Source: Phycisphaerales bacterium UBA7812 (lineage in GTDB: Bacteria > Planctomycetota > Phycisphaerae > Phycisphaerales > UBA1924). From it: a stretch of DNA of 37,750 nt. Made by a program: the position numbers and the translations under genes. Below are positions 30,034 through 37,750 of this stretch, in pieces (the stretch's first letter is position 1; each line of letters opens with the position of its first letter). The stretch lies in contig DLBY01000104.1 in NCBI GenBank assembly GCA_002480345.1, forward strand, positions 16,411-54,160. Direction: 5' to 3'. The notes under the pieces were generated by a model. That model did no database searches and was not told the DNA's origin. It worked only from the letters and a program-made list of their open reading frames with translations.

Positions 30034-32283
30034 TCAGCGCCCCGCGGTCTCGCCCGGCGCTTCGCCACCCGTGATGAGGGGGACGAGGTCCTGGTTGGGC
30101 AGGGCGAGGGCGCCCGCGACGGTCGCCGCCGAGACCGCGAGGTCGTCGTCCGACGAATCCGCGAGTTCGAGGACGCGGGTGACCTGGCGCGGCTCGAGCA
30201 TGTTCCCGAACCGGCGGGCCGACGCCGCAACACGGTCCAGCAGGTCGAGACGGACATCGCCGGTCGCGTCGAGGGCGGCGTCCATCACCGCGGCCTGTGC
30301 GCGGGGCTGATCGATGAAGCTGAGGACCTCCGCGATGTTGACCGCGGTTTGTCCGCTGGCGCTCTCGATGGCACCGATGAGCGACATCGCCGCGTCGCTG
30401 ACGGGGAGAACGGTGTTGCGTCCGACCGCGAGGTCGCGGAGAGCGCCCAGCGCGAGCTGGCCGTACAGGCGGGCCTCCGCCTCGTCGATCGGACCGCCCA
30501 GGGCGCGTCCGACGAGGGCATCGACGGCGTTGGCGAACTGCCCCGAATCGATCCGGTTCCGCCTGACCATGACGGTCTGGTCGCGGTCGAAGCGGCGCTG
30601 CAGGTCCGAAGCGTCGGACGAGGACGCGAGGATGAGCATCGGTGCCGCGGAGAGGCGGGGCTCGACCCGCGCCTCGTCGTGCGCGGTGACCGCCCGCTCG
30701 GCGTCCATGGACGCGACGATCAGGTCGATTCCGGGGGCCTCGGTGATCGGACCCGCGATGTCCTTGATCCCGTTCTCGGCGGGGGGCAGCACGGTGTACC
30801 CGTCCGCGACCAGCAGGTCGCGGACGCGGTCGTACTCCTCGCGGTCCGTGCCCGTGAGCACGATCGCGTACCGGTCGCCCGCGTTGCGGATGGCGCTCGC
30901 GAGGATCGGCACGACCCGCTCGGCGCCCTCGAACTCGCTCTCGGGCTGAGCGGATGCGATCGCGAGCGCCGCGTCGATCTGCACCCGCCTCGAGTGGAAG
31001 CTGAGCGCCTCGACCAGCGGGCGGCGATCACCCGCGACGCCGGTCAGCGAATCGACCCCAGCGGTGCTCTCGATCGCCTCGATCGCGCGGAGCGCCAGCG
31101 GGGTGTCACGCGTATCCAGACCACGGGCGAGGACGCGCTGCGCGGTCTGGGGGCCCGCGGCGACCGCGAAGTACATCGCTTCGCGCGGGGTGACTTCCTC
31201 GACATACTCGAGCCCCTCGCTCTCGATCTCGCGCCGGAAGGCCGCCGCGATCCAGAGCGCGAGCACCTTCTCGCTCGAAGGGTCGAGGCGGAGGGAGCGT
31301 TCCGCCATCCGCAGGGCCATGGTCTCGTGGTAGATCCCCGACGCGACCGCCTGCATGACCAGACCCTGGTCTTTCTGGAAGTCCCAGACGAGCTGGAAGG
31401 CCTCGCCCGGGAAGCTGGTCAGCTCCTCGCGGTGCGCGTAATAGCCCTCCGCGAGCGCGCCGTAGAGGTCCGCGGGGGATTCGTCGAGCGTGCCGCCGAT
31501 CGCGTCGATCGCCCGCGCGGCCGCGGCGCGGACGGCGGGCGACCCGGTCTCGCGATAGACCTTCGCGATCGCGGGGAGGGCGGCGGGGTAGCGGATCGCG
31601 GCGAGGACATCGAGGATGCGTTCCTTTGCGGCGGGCGAGTCGATCGCGAGCGCCTCGCTGAGCGGCGCGACCGATTGGCGTCCCAGCTCGATGAGGACCT
31701 GCTGCACGCGTGCGCGCTGCGCCGCGGGCCCGCCCCCGATCAGCGTGTCGAGGAGCTGCGGAACCGCGTACTCACCCGCGGCGACCAGCCTCGAGCGGGC
31801 GAAGAGGCTCTGGCCCACATTCCCGCCCAGCAGTTCGATGTTCTCGGCGATCTGCTCGGGGTTGCGCGCCCGCTTCAGGCGGCCCGAGCGGTACTGCGCC
31901 TCCAGCCGGGCGGCGATGTCCCGCACCGCGTCCACCCGCAGGCCCTGGGCGACCGCGTCGCGGAACCGCTCGAGCTCGCCCGAGTTGTCCACGAGGTCGA
32001 CGAATTCCTCGTCGCTGAGCCCGCTGTCGAGCAGGGCCGCGCCCTCGCTCGCGGCGACATCGAACCGCGCGATCTTGATGAAGTGGATGAAGTTGGCGAG
32101 CAGCTCGTCGGGGGTGCGCTCGTCCTCTGCGGGCTGCGCGAGCGCCGTGCCGGCGCTGCTCGCGAGCAGCGCGGCGCCGCCGATCGGCGCCGAGAGTGGG
32201 GCGGACGCGAGGGCGATCGCCAGGGCGGCCAGCGCGGCGCCGCGCGAACGGGTTCCAGAGACGGTCTGCGTGTCGCTAGCCAC
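30034..32283 (-). CDS. Exported HEAT-repeat protein with an embedded receiver-like domain
   Basis: The 749-residue protein has a long N-terminal signal (about 14-50, ending TALAQ). Helical HEAT-like repeats follow at about 165-265 (AVPQLLDTLIGGGPAAQRARVQQVLIELG and LPAIAKVYRETGSPAVRAAAARAIDAIG), with others at about 395-465 and 640-745. Residues 471-595 look like a CheY/flavodoxin-type alpha/beta fold: YAIVLTGTDREEYDRVRDLLVADGYTVLP, DLIVASMD, PMLILASSSD and VMVRRN. They lack the acidic pair after strand 1, and Ala524 (VAS) stands where the phospho-acceptor would be. The start is GTG 32283 with AGGAG five to six bases upstream. It heads the secretin gene run. Function is unknown; a scaffold in the envelope is inference. 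Confidence 0.8.
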   Translation of the reverse strand: MASDTQTVSGTRSRGAALAALAIALASAPLSAPIGGAALLASSAGTALAQPAEDERTPDELLANFIHFIKIARFDVAASEGAALLDSGLSDEEFVDLVDNSGELERFRDAVAQGLRVDAVRDIAARLEAQYRSGRLKRARNPEQIAENIELLGGNVGQSLFARSRLVAAGEYAVPQLLDTLIGGGPAAQRARVQQVLIELGRQSVAPLSEALAIDSPAAKERILDVLAAIRYPAALPAIAKVYRETGSPAVRAAAARAIDAIGGTLDESPADLYGALAEGYYAHREELTSFPGEAFQLVWDFQKDQGLVMQAVASGIYHETMALRMAERSLRLDPSSEKVLALWIAAAFRREIESEGLEYVEEVTPREAMYFAVAAGPQTAQRVLARGLDTRDTPLALRAIEAIESTAGVDSLTGVAGDRRPLVEALSFHSRRVQIDAALAIASAQPESEFEGAERVVPILASAIRNAGDRYAIVLTGTDREEYDRVRDLLVADGYTVLPPAENGIKDIAGPITEAPGIDLIVASMDAERAVTAHDEARVEPRLSAAPMLILASSSDASDLQRRFDRDQTVMVRRNRIDSGQFANAVDALVGRALGGPIDEAEARLYGQLALGALRDLAVGRNTVLPVSDAAMSLIGAIESASGQTAVNIAEVLSFIDQPRAQAAVMDAALDATGDVRLDLLDRVAASARRFGNMLEPRQVTRVLELADSSDDDLAVSAATVAGALALPNQDLVPLITGGEAPGETAGR

Positions 32284-32778
32284 AACGATCTCCTGTGGGT
32301 CTTCGATCCGAGGCCGGTCCGCCGTCGCCGAATGCCGGGCATCCGGCGCCGATGAGCCGTCGGTCGTCCCGGCTCACCCCCACGGGGCGGCACGGCGACG
32401 CGGGGGGTGCATTGTTGACGCGTTCTCTCCATCCGTCCGCCCCGGTCGCCGGTTCCGGGGCAAAGAACGCGTTCGGTATATATTTGGTCCGGTCGGCGTC
32501 CGGCGGGCCGAGACGCACACCTTATCAAGAGTCCGGCGCGGTCGCTCGCCGCGTGCGGCGCGTCATTTTCGCGGCTGGAGGCACCGGATCCGGGTGCCAA
32601 CCTGCTGTGAATGTCGAGCGACTTCGCGCGATTGTGCGGGCGGGATGACCGATGACATCAAGCCGCGCGGGCGAGCGTCCGATGACGCAGCCGTGATCGG
32701 GACCCCCGTCGAGTGTGCAACCGGGGAGCGCCCAGACAATCGGACGACGCGACACCCCGCGCACAGACAGGTGACCTC
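32284..32778. promoter_or_regulatory. Divergent intergenic region between the HEAT-repeat and HTH/receiver genes
   Basis: About 495 bp without a convincing gene. It must contain the start signals for both the HEAT/secretin run (minus) and the HTH/pseudo-receiver gene (plus). The only conspicuous feature is an AT-rich patch, GGTATATATTTGG, at 32476-32488, which could be a -10 region on either strand. No paired -35 was found. Short frames here have shadow-like composition. Confidence 0.4.
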
Positions 32779-33357
32779 ATGGCCCTCGATCGAGATGTTC
32801 TGACAACCGGAGAAGTTGCCAAGATCTGCAATGTCGCCCCGCGGACCGTTTCCAAGTGGTTCGACTCGGGCCAGATCAAGGGCTACCGCATCCCGGGCTC
32901 CAAGGACCGACGCATCCCCGTCTCCGAGCTCGTGCGGTTCATGAAGGAACACGGGATCCCGCTCGACGGCGTGATCAGCGGATCGCTCCGCGTCCTCGTC
33001 GTCGACGACGACAAGGAAGTCGTCGATGTCCTCAAGCGCGTGCTCGCGGAGCAGACCGATTACGAGATCGCGACCGCGACCGGCAGCTTCGAGGCGGGCC
33101 TGCTCTGCGAACGCCTCCGCCCCCATGTGGTCCTCATCAACCTCCACATGGACGGCAGCAACGGCGCCGACATCGCGGGCCTCATCCGAGACTCCGATTC
33201 CACCCAGCTCACCCGCGTCATCGGTATGAGCGGCAAGCTCACCGACGGGCAGATGCACGCCCTCCGTGGCTCCGGATTCGACGGCTTCCTCAAGAAGCCC
33301 TTCCAGGTCCGCCAGGTCATCAGCGCGATCGAGGAAGTCTCCAACATCGCCGCCTGA
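32779..33357 (+). CDS. Excisionase-type HTH domain fused to a degenerate receiver domain
   Basis: In this 192-residue protein, residues 8-60 are a MerR/excisionase-type winged helix (VLTTGEVAKICNVAPRTVSKWFDSGQIKGYRIPGSKDRRIPVSELVRFMKEHGI). Residues 70-190 are a CheY-like receiver: VLVVDDDKEV with the acidic cluster Asp76-78, the strand-3 end VVLINLHMDG, VIGMSGK (Ser151) and FLKKPF (Lys172/173). The phospho-accepting Asp is replaced by Asn121 (codon AAC, read directly), so ordinary phosphorylation is unlikely. HTH-first, receiver-second is the reverse of most response regulators. ATG 32779 gives MALDRDVLTTG. A strong bidirectional terminator follows. It is probably a transcriptional regulator; targets are unknown. 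Confidence 0.88.
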   Translation: MALDRDVLTTGEVAKICNVAPRTVSKWFDSGQIKGYRIPGSKDRRIPVSELVRFMKEHGIPLDGVISGSLRVLVVDDDKEVVDVLKRVLAEQTDYEIATATGSFEAGLLCERLRPHVVLINLHMDGSNGADIAGLIRDSDSTQLTRVIGMSGKLTDGQMHALRGSGFDGFLKKPFQVRQVISAIEEVSNIAA

Positions 33358-33398
33358 TCATCGACGGATACCCGATCACACAGCCGATCGATCGATAC

Positions 33399-33430
33399 GA
33401 AAACGCCGGGCAGGGACGCCCGGCGTTTTC
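33399..33430. terminator. Bidirectional rho-independent terminator
   Basis: GAAAACGCCGGGC (33399-33411), a six-base loop, and GCCCGGCGTTTTC (33418-33430) form a perfect 13-bp hairpin with T tracts on both strands. It sits between the convergent HTH/receiver and M42 peptidase genes and would end both transcripts. Confidence 0.92.
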
Positions 33431-33482
33431 CATTGTTGGGATGGTCGACCCGTCACCGCGTCCTGCGTTGGGTGCGGGCGGC

Positions 33483-34565
33483 TTACTTCGCTTCGCCCAT
33501 GAACGCCGCGAGGATGTCGCACGCCGCCTGCAGGTCGCTCTTGTGGATCATCTCCGTGACGGTGTGGATGTACCGCGTGCCGACGGTGATGCCCACCGCC
33601 TTGGCGCCCGCCGCGGCCTGCTGCGCCGCGGCGCCGTCCTGCCCGCCCGCCGCGAGGATCGACCGCTGGTACGGGATCCGCTTCTTCTTCGCGAGTTTCT
33701 CGACCTCGCTCGCGAGCCCGTGATCGCTGATGAACGACCCGTCCTTGAGGTGCAGCGCGAAGCCCTTGCCGTGGACGCTGACCGCGTCGGCGTCGGAGAT
33801 CCCGGGCGTGTCGCACGCGAGCGTGACATCGATGCCGATGCCGATGTCGGGCTTGACCGCGAACGCGGCGGTGCGCGCGCCCCGCAGGCCCACCTCTTCC
33901 TGCGTCGTGAACGCGACGACGATCTCGCACGCGTGCCCCGTCCCGCTCTTGGCGAGCTTCCGAACGCTCTCGATGCCCAGCCAGCACGCGACGCGGTTAT
34001 CGAGCGCCTTGCTCACCAGCTTGTCGCCCATCTCGACGAAGGGCTCGTCCATGACGACATAGTCGCCCACCTTCACCCGCTTCTTCGCGTCGTCGCCCGA
34101 CAGCCCGATGTCGACGAAGAACTCGCTGACCTCGGGGACCTTCTTGCGGTCCTCGGGGCTCTGGGTGTGGATGGGCTTGCCCCCCGGGTTCATCACGCCC
34201 TTGAACTCCCCGTCCTCGGTCACGACCAGCACGCGCCGGCTGAACAGGTTCCGCGGGTCGAACCCCCCCGCGTTATTGAGCCACAGGAAGCCCTTGTCGT
34301 CGACATGGCGCACATAGAACCCGATCTCGTCCATGTGGCACAGCTGCATCAGGCGCCGGGGCTCGCCCCGAACCGCACGCTTCTTGCTCTGCTTGCCCTT
34401 GCCCGCGGTGCGCGGCGCCCGCCGGCAGATCAGCGAGCCCATCGGATCCGTCTCGATCGAATCGAACAGGTCCGCGACCTCCGATTCGATGAGGGACCGC
34501 ACGCGCTCCTCGCGGCCGGGCACACCAGGGGTCTCGCACAGACGCTTCAGCAGATCGATATTCAT
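33483..34565 (-). CDS. M42 family metallopeptidase (glutamyl aminopeptidase / endoglucanase-like)
   Basis: This 360-residue dinuclear-zinc aminopeptidase belongs to family M42. The metal and catalytic motifs are LCHMDEIGFYV (His77, Asp79), SKALDNRVACW, FTTQEEVGLRGA (catalytic Glu-Glu), GIGIDVT, and the C-terminal HTVTEMIHKSDL with the last His ligand. M42 enzymes remove N-terminal residues from peptides, often as dodecameric tetrahedral particles. An insertion (about 50-70, RTAGKGKQSKKRAVRGEPRR) is rich in Lys and Arg. AAGGAG lies upstream of ATG 34565. It is divergent from the YgfZ-type gene. Confidence 0.93.
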   Translation of the reverse strand: MNIDLLKRLCETPGVPGREERVRSLIESEVADLFDSIETDPMGSLICRRAPRTAGKGKQSKKRAVRGEPRRLMQLCHMDEIGFYVRHVDDKGFLWLNNAGGFDPRNLFSRRVLVVTEDGEFKGVMNPGGKPIHTQSPEDRKKVPEVSEFFVDIGLSGDDAKKRVKVGDYVVMDEPFVEMGDKLVSKALDNRVACWLGIESVRKLAKSGTGHACEIVVAFTTQEEVGLRGARTAAFAVKPDIGIGIDVTLACDTPGISDADAVSVHGKGFALHLKDGSFISDHGLASEVEKLAKKKRIPYQRSILAAGGQDGAAAQQAAAGAKAVGITVGTRYIHTVTEMIHKSDLQAACDILAAFMGEAK

Positions 34566-34643
34566 CCCGGCACGCTCCTTCTTTGATTCGTGCGGCGATC
34601 ATCCGCGGCGAACGATCCCGCATCAGAAGCGTAGCATCCGGCG

Positions 34644-35879
34644 ATGACCAACCGCTCACCACTCGCCGACACCTTCCGCAACAACGGGCTCGATCTGCTC
34701 CCCTACGGACCGCCCGCAACCGGCATCGAACTCGTCGAGTCGTTCGGCGAACTCGACTTCGAGTACGCCGCGCTCCGCAAGGCCTGCGTGCTCATCGACC
34801 GTCCCGACCGAGGCGCGATCGAGGTCACGGGCCCCGACGCGGTGAGCTTTCTGCAGAGCATGCTCACCCAAGACATCGCGAAGATCCCGGTCCACGGGTC
34901 CGCCGCGTCGTTCTGGCTCAACAAGAAGGGACGGGTGGTCGCCGACATGCGTCTCACCAAGCTGCCCTCGAGCGACGGCAGCGGAGGGGTCAGACTGCTG
35001 ATCGACCTCGACGCCCACGCGGTGGCGCCGACCATCGAATCCCTCGACGCCTACCTCATCATGGAAGAGGCGGAGCTCGTCGACGCGACGGAGCGCACGC
35101 ACCGCTTCAGCCTGCACGGCCCGACGGGCCCCGCGCTCCTCGCCGCCGCGGGTGAACTCCACGCGGGCACGCCCGTCGCGGATCTCGCGGACAACGGCGC
35201 CTGCGTGGTCGAGATCGCGGGCGCCCCGGTCGTCGTCACGCGTGCGGATTCGACCGGCACGGTCGGCCTTGAACTCGCGATGCCCGCGGACTCGGCGCGC
35301 GGTGTGTGGGACCGGCTGCTCGAAGTGGGGCAGGTGCCCGCCGACGCGGAGGTGCACGATCTGCCCGACACGCCCGCGTCGAGGATCAAGCTGCGCCCCG
35401 CGGGCTGGCTCGCGTACAACACCGCGCGCATCGAGGCGGGCACGCCCCTGTTCCACATCGATTTCAACAACGAGTCGCTGCCCGCGGAGACGGGGCTGCT
35501 CGACACCCGGGTCAGCTTCACCAAGGGCTGCTACCTCGGGCAGGAGATCGTCGCGCGGATGCACAACCTCGGAGGGCCCAAGCAGCGGCTCGTGGCGCTC
35601 AAGCCCGGGGGCGAGAACCTCCGCACCGAAGAGGGGCACCCCCGCCAGCCCGTGGGCGGCTCGCCGGTCTATCAGGACGCGGGCCCCGACGGTGCGCCGA
35701 TCGGCAAGCCCGTCGGCTCGGTGACCAGTTCGACCATCAGCCCCATGCGAGGCGGCGAGCCCGTCTGCTTCGCCGTCGTCCGCACCGACTTCACCGACCC
35801 CGGCACGGAACTCTTCGTCGAGGCGGAAGGGGCGATGCTGTCGGGCGAGGTCCGCGAGGGGTTGTCGTTCCTCGGCTAA
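34644..35879 (+). CDS. YgfZ/GcvT-type folate-binding protein
   Basis: The 411-residue protein has a GcvT-like fold. It has RPDRGAIEVTGPDAVSFLQSMLTQDI near residue 52, WLNKKGRVVADMRL, and the YgfZ signature KGCYLGQE at 294-301, whose Cys is the family's conserved residue. By family knowledge YgfZ/IBA57 proteins use tetrahydrofolate and help maintain or assemble Fe-S clusters in certain enzymes. The glycine-cleavage genes gcvH and gcvP are absent here, and the KGCxxGQE motif separates it from true GcvT. It is longer than E. coli YgfZ, with insertions around 95-110 and 310-340. Confidence 0.9.
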   Translation: MTNRSPLADTFRNNGLDLLPYGPPATGIELVESFGELDFEYAALRKACVLIDRPDRGAIEVTGPDAVSFLQSMLTQDIAKIPVHGSAASFWLNKKGRVVADMRLTKLPSSDGSGGVRLLIDLDAHAVAPTIESLDAYLIMEEAELVDATERTHRFSLHGPTGPALLAAAGELHAGTPVADLADNGACVVEIAGAPVVVTRADSTGTVGLELAMPADSARGVWDRLLEVGQVPADAEVHDLPDTPASRIKLRPAGWLAYNTARIEAGTPLFHIDFNNESLPAETGLLDTRVSFTKGCYLGQEIVARMHNLGGPKQRLVALKPGGENLRTEEGHPRQPVGGSPVYQDAGPDGAPIGKPVGSVTSSTISPMRGGEPVCFAVVRTDFTDPGTELFVEAEGAMLSGEVREGLSFLG

Positions 35880-35986
35880 GCCGGCTCCTCGTCTCTGTTC
35901 CTCAGCCCGCTCTTCATCCATGTGTTGGCGAATCGCGCGAGCGGGTGCCACGACTCGCCGCAGGCGCAGTCGTGCGGATCGCCCAT
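35876..35986 (-). CDS. Possible 36-residue CxC microprotein
   Basis: A short frame from ATG 35986 reads MGDPHDCACGESWHPLARF and ends NRDEEPA before TAG. AAGGG lies five bases before the ATG. The Cys-Ala-Cys-Gly with nearby His suggests metal binding. The frame lies 54 bp after ribD on the same strand and overlaps the end of the convergent YgfZ-type gene by three bases. At this length chance cannot be excluded; the start signal and balanced composition (not Arg/Ala-rich) are the support. Confidence 0.42.
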   Translation of the reverse strand: MGDPHDCACGESWHPLARFANTWMKSGLRNRDEEPA

Positions 35987-36040
35987 GTCGACCCTTTCGA
36001 AACACCGCTGCGCCGAAGGGGCGAGCGGTGGCACCCAGAA

Positions 36041-37237
36041 TCACTCCGAGTTCCTCGTGCCTCGTGCCTCATCCCGAACCCGCCGATAGGTCAGCTCCAC
36101 ATCCTGCCCCACCCGCTTCACCCGGCACAGGTCGAACCGCCGCCCCTCGCTCAGCCGCTCCGCGATCCGCCCCGTCGCCGCGGCCATCGCTTCGGCATCG
36201 CCCAGCAGCAGGGGGGCGACATACACGACCGCCTCGCAGATCAGGTCCGCCTCGAAGAGCGAGCCCAGCAGGCCCGGCCCCGCCTCGACCATCAGGTTCG
36301 TTACGCCATACTCGCCCGCGAGCGCCTCGAGCAGCATGTCGAGGCGGAGGCGTCCGTTGCTGTCCAGGTACTCGGGCACGCCGATGAACTCGCAGCCGAG
36401 CTGCTCGAGCTCGTCGCGCCGGGTCTCGACGATGCCGCTGGTGAGCAGGTCCTTGTTGACGACAATGGAAGTGGGGGTGTCATGCGCGGTGCGCACGATC
36501 GCGCTCTCTGACGAGATGTCCAGATCGCGGTCGAGGACGATGCGTCGGCAGGGGCGTCGCACCCGGCGCACGCCGCGGGCCGTGAGCATCGGGTCGTCGG
36601 TCGTCACGGTGCCCAGCCCGGTGAGGATCGCGTCCATGCGCGCCCGCAGGCGGTGCACGCGCCGGCGCGACATGGGCCCGCTGATCCACTGGCTCTCGCC
36701 GGTCCGCGTCGCGATCCGCCCGTCGATCGTCTGGGCCCACTTCGCGACCACCCAGGGCAGGCCCGTCGTCACACGGTGGATGAACGGGTCGCTCAGGCGT
36801 GTCGCGAGCGGGCTCGCGTCGGACAGTCTCGCCTCGATGCCCGCCCGGCGAAGGACCTCGATCCCGCCGCGCGAGACCTCCGCGGGGTCGGGGCGGGCGA
36901 AGACGACCGCCCCGACCTTTGCCTCGATGAGCGCGTCGGTGCAGGGGGGCTGCTTGCCGTGGTGGACGCACGGCTCGAGCGTGCAATAGACCGTCGCGCC
37001 CGCCGGGTCGTGCCCCTTTCGGAGGCAGTCCGCGAGGGCCTCGCGCTCGGCATGAAGATCACCGAATCGGCGGTGGTGCCCGATCCCGATGACCGCGCCC
37101 CCCTTGACGATCACCGCTCCGACCATCGGGTTGGGCTCGACATCGCCCGCCGCGCGCAGCGCGGCCCGCGCCGCGATGTCGAGGAACCGCTTGTCGCGTG
37201 CTGGGGTCGCGGTCTGGGGAGAGGCCGCGTCGGTCAT
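36041..37237 (-). CDS. ribD: Bifunctional riboflavin biosynthesis deaminase/reductase
   Basis: RibD deaminates 2,5-diamino-6-ribosylamino-4(3H)-pyrimidinone 5'-phosphate and then reduces the ribosyl chain, two steps of riboflavin synthesis. The 398-residue product has the deaminase zinc site HAE (His62, catalytic Glu64) and PCVHHGKQPPC (Cys90, Cys99), with NPMVGAVIVKGG before it. The reductase half has VVAKWAQTIDGRIATRTGESQWISG, GLGTVTTDDPMLTAR and LMVEAGPGLLGSLF. ATG 37237 overlaps the upstream gene's stop as ATGA, indicating coupling. No other rib genes are in the window. Confidence 0.95.
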   Translation of the reverse strand: MTDAASPQTATPARDKRFLDIAARAALRAAGDVEPNPMVGAVIVKGGAVIGIGHHRRFGDLHAEREALADCLRKGHDPAGATVYCTLEPCVHHGKQPPCTDALIEAKVGAVVFARPDPAEVSRGGIEVLRRAGIEARLSDASPLATRLSDPFIHRVTTGLPWVVAKWAQTIDGRIATRTGESQWISGPMSRRRVHRLRARMDAILTGLGTVTTDDPMLTARGVRRVRRPCRRIVLDRDLDISSESAIVRTAHDTPTSIVVNKDLLTSGIVETRRDELEQLGCEFIGVPEYLDSNGRLRLDMLLEALAGEYGVTNLMVEAGPGLLGSLFEADLICEAVVYVAPLLLGDAEAMAAATGRIAERLSEGRRFDLCRVKRVGQDVELTYRRVRDEARGTRNSE

Positions 37238-37750
37238 GCCAGGCGCACCATCGCCTTGCGTTCCTCGGGTTCGAGCACGGGCTCGGCGTCGCGCAGCCAG
37301 CGCCGGGCGTCCTGCACATACCCCGCGGTCGGCTTGAGCTCGGGGAGCCTCCCCCGGAAGTAGCGGTTGAACCGCGCCATGAGCACCTCGCGCACGAGCT
37401 TGGCCGCCATCGAGGCGAGGGCGGTGGGCAGGTGCCGGTCCTCCGCCTGCGTCTCGAAGTTCACCGCGATCCGCCCGTCCCGCAGCAGGTAGCGGCTGAG
37501 ATGGTTCGTGCGTGCATCGAGGGCGGCGCCCTCCCCCGGGAAGGCCCTCGCGATGATGTCCTCGTAATCGAGCCGGCCCGACTGCCGGTCGCAGATGATG
37601 CGCACGGGGCCGTCCGCGTCGTCGCCCAGCGTTGCCGCGAGCGGGAGCAGGTCCGCGAGCGCGGTCGCGGTCGTCGCGGCCTTGGAGCCCGTGGCGCGCA
37701 CAATCTCGTTGAACCGGTCCTCCGGGATCGCGCGGACGCACAGGTGCACG
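37234..37750 (-). CDS. RNase H-like protein (ribonuclease HII-related), 3' part
   Basis: The frame is open to the right edge, so the N-terminus, where the first catalytic Asp/Glu of RNase HII would be, is outside the window. The visible 171 residues include PVRIICDRQSGRLDYEDIIARAFPG, RIAVNFETQAEDRHLPTALASMAAKLVREVLMARFNRYF and LKPTAGYVQDARRWL. These resemble the central Asp motif and the A-S-xxAK-xxR helix of RNase HII/HIII. The identification is moderate: spacing differs from the standard family and the tail is divergent. It overlaps ribD by four bases. Confidence 0.55.
   Translation of the reverse strand, partial: VHLCVRAIPEDRFNEIVRATGSKAATTATALADLLPLAATLGDDADGPVRIICDRQSGRLDYEDIIARAFPGEGAALDARTNHLSRYLLRDGRIAVNFETQAEDRHLPTALASMAAKLVREVLMARFNRYFRGRLPELKPTAGYVQDARRWLRDAEPVLEPEERKAMVRLA

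Noticed and set aside
29608..32355. A 915-codon plus-strand open frame opposite the HEAT-repeat gene
   Set aside because: Antisense shadow; no domain or membrane pattern, and the minus-strand gene has a good start signal, signal peptide and repeats.

Overview
This is a very GC-rich, gene-dense chromosomal window that looks like a planctomycete of the class Phycisphaerae. The basis is a combination of traits: a tetratricopeptide (TPR) protein carrying two RNA polymerase alpha-CTD modules, a small zinc-ribbon membrane protein, an exported CHRD protein ending in a PEP-CTERM-like tail (PAPAGLGAIGLAG then RRRR), a BFD-type [2Fe-2S] protein, and an inverted repeat built on the word CCGGAGCGTCAGCGACGGG, a kind of palindrome I associate with planctomycete genomes. 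The taxonomic call is inference. No rRNA, tRNA, CRISPR array or insertion sequence was seen.

Layout. 1-988 (-): 5' part of an in-frame fusion of a CMP-sialic-acid-type cytidylyltransferase and a NeuB-type synthase, running off the left edge. 1027-6508: a small membrane protein, leuS, a TrkA-C membrane protein, a DUF985 cupin and a Lon-N-domain protein. 6695-9917: a glycine-zipper lipoprotein, a Kbl-type PLP enzyme, a low-GC three-helix membrane protein and a Gfo/Idh/MocA dehydrogenase, followed by the REP-like palindrome. 10042-15060: truA, the TPR/double alpha-CTD protein, a BFD-like protein, the CHRD protein, a HAD phosphatase, a DUF1643 protein and a zinc-ribbon membrane protein. 15072-22217: cydAB (cytochrome bd oxidase) divergent from aroC, then asnA and a DUF2156-GNAT fusion.

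22260-32283 is one long run of minus-strand envelope genes. In transcription order these are an exported HEAT-repeat protein with an embedded receiver-like fold, a single-pass membrane protein, a secretin, a TPR lipoprotein, a MATE exporter, and a collagen-like fibre protein with YadA-type head repeats and a peptidase S74 chaperone domain. Divergent from this run is an HTH protein whose receiver domain has Asn instead of the phospho-accepting Asp. The right end holds an M42 peptidase, a YgfZ-type protein, a possible 36-residue CxC microprotein, ribD, and the 3' part of an RNase-HII-like gene overlapping ribD by ATGA.

The most unusual items are: the sugar cytidylyltransferase-synthase fusion; the 19-bp palindrome that exactly fills the spacer of a candidate cydA promoter; the TPR/double alpha-CTD protein; the secretin locus beside two unorthodox receiver domains; and the collagen/YadA-head/S74 fibre. 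Housekeeping genes (leuS, truA, aroC, cydAB, asnA, ribD) are intact and unremarkable.
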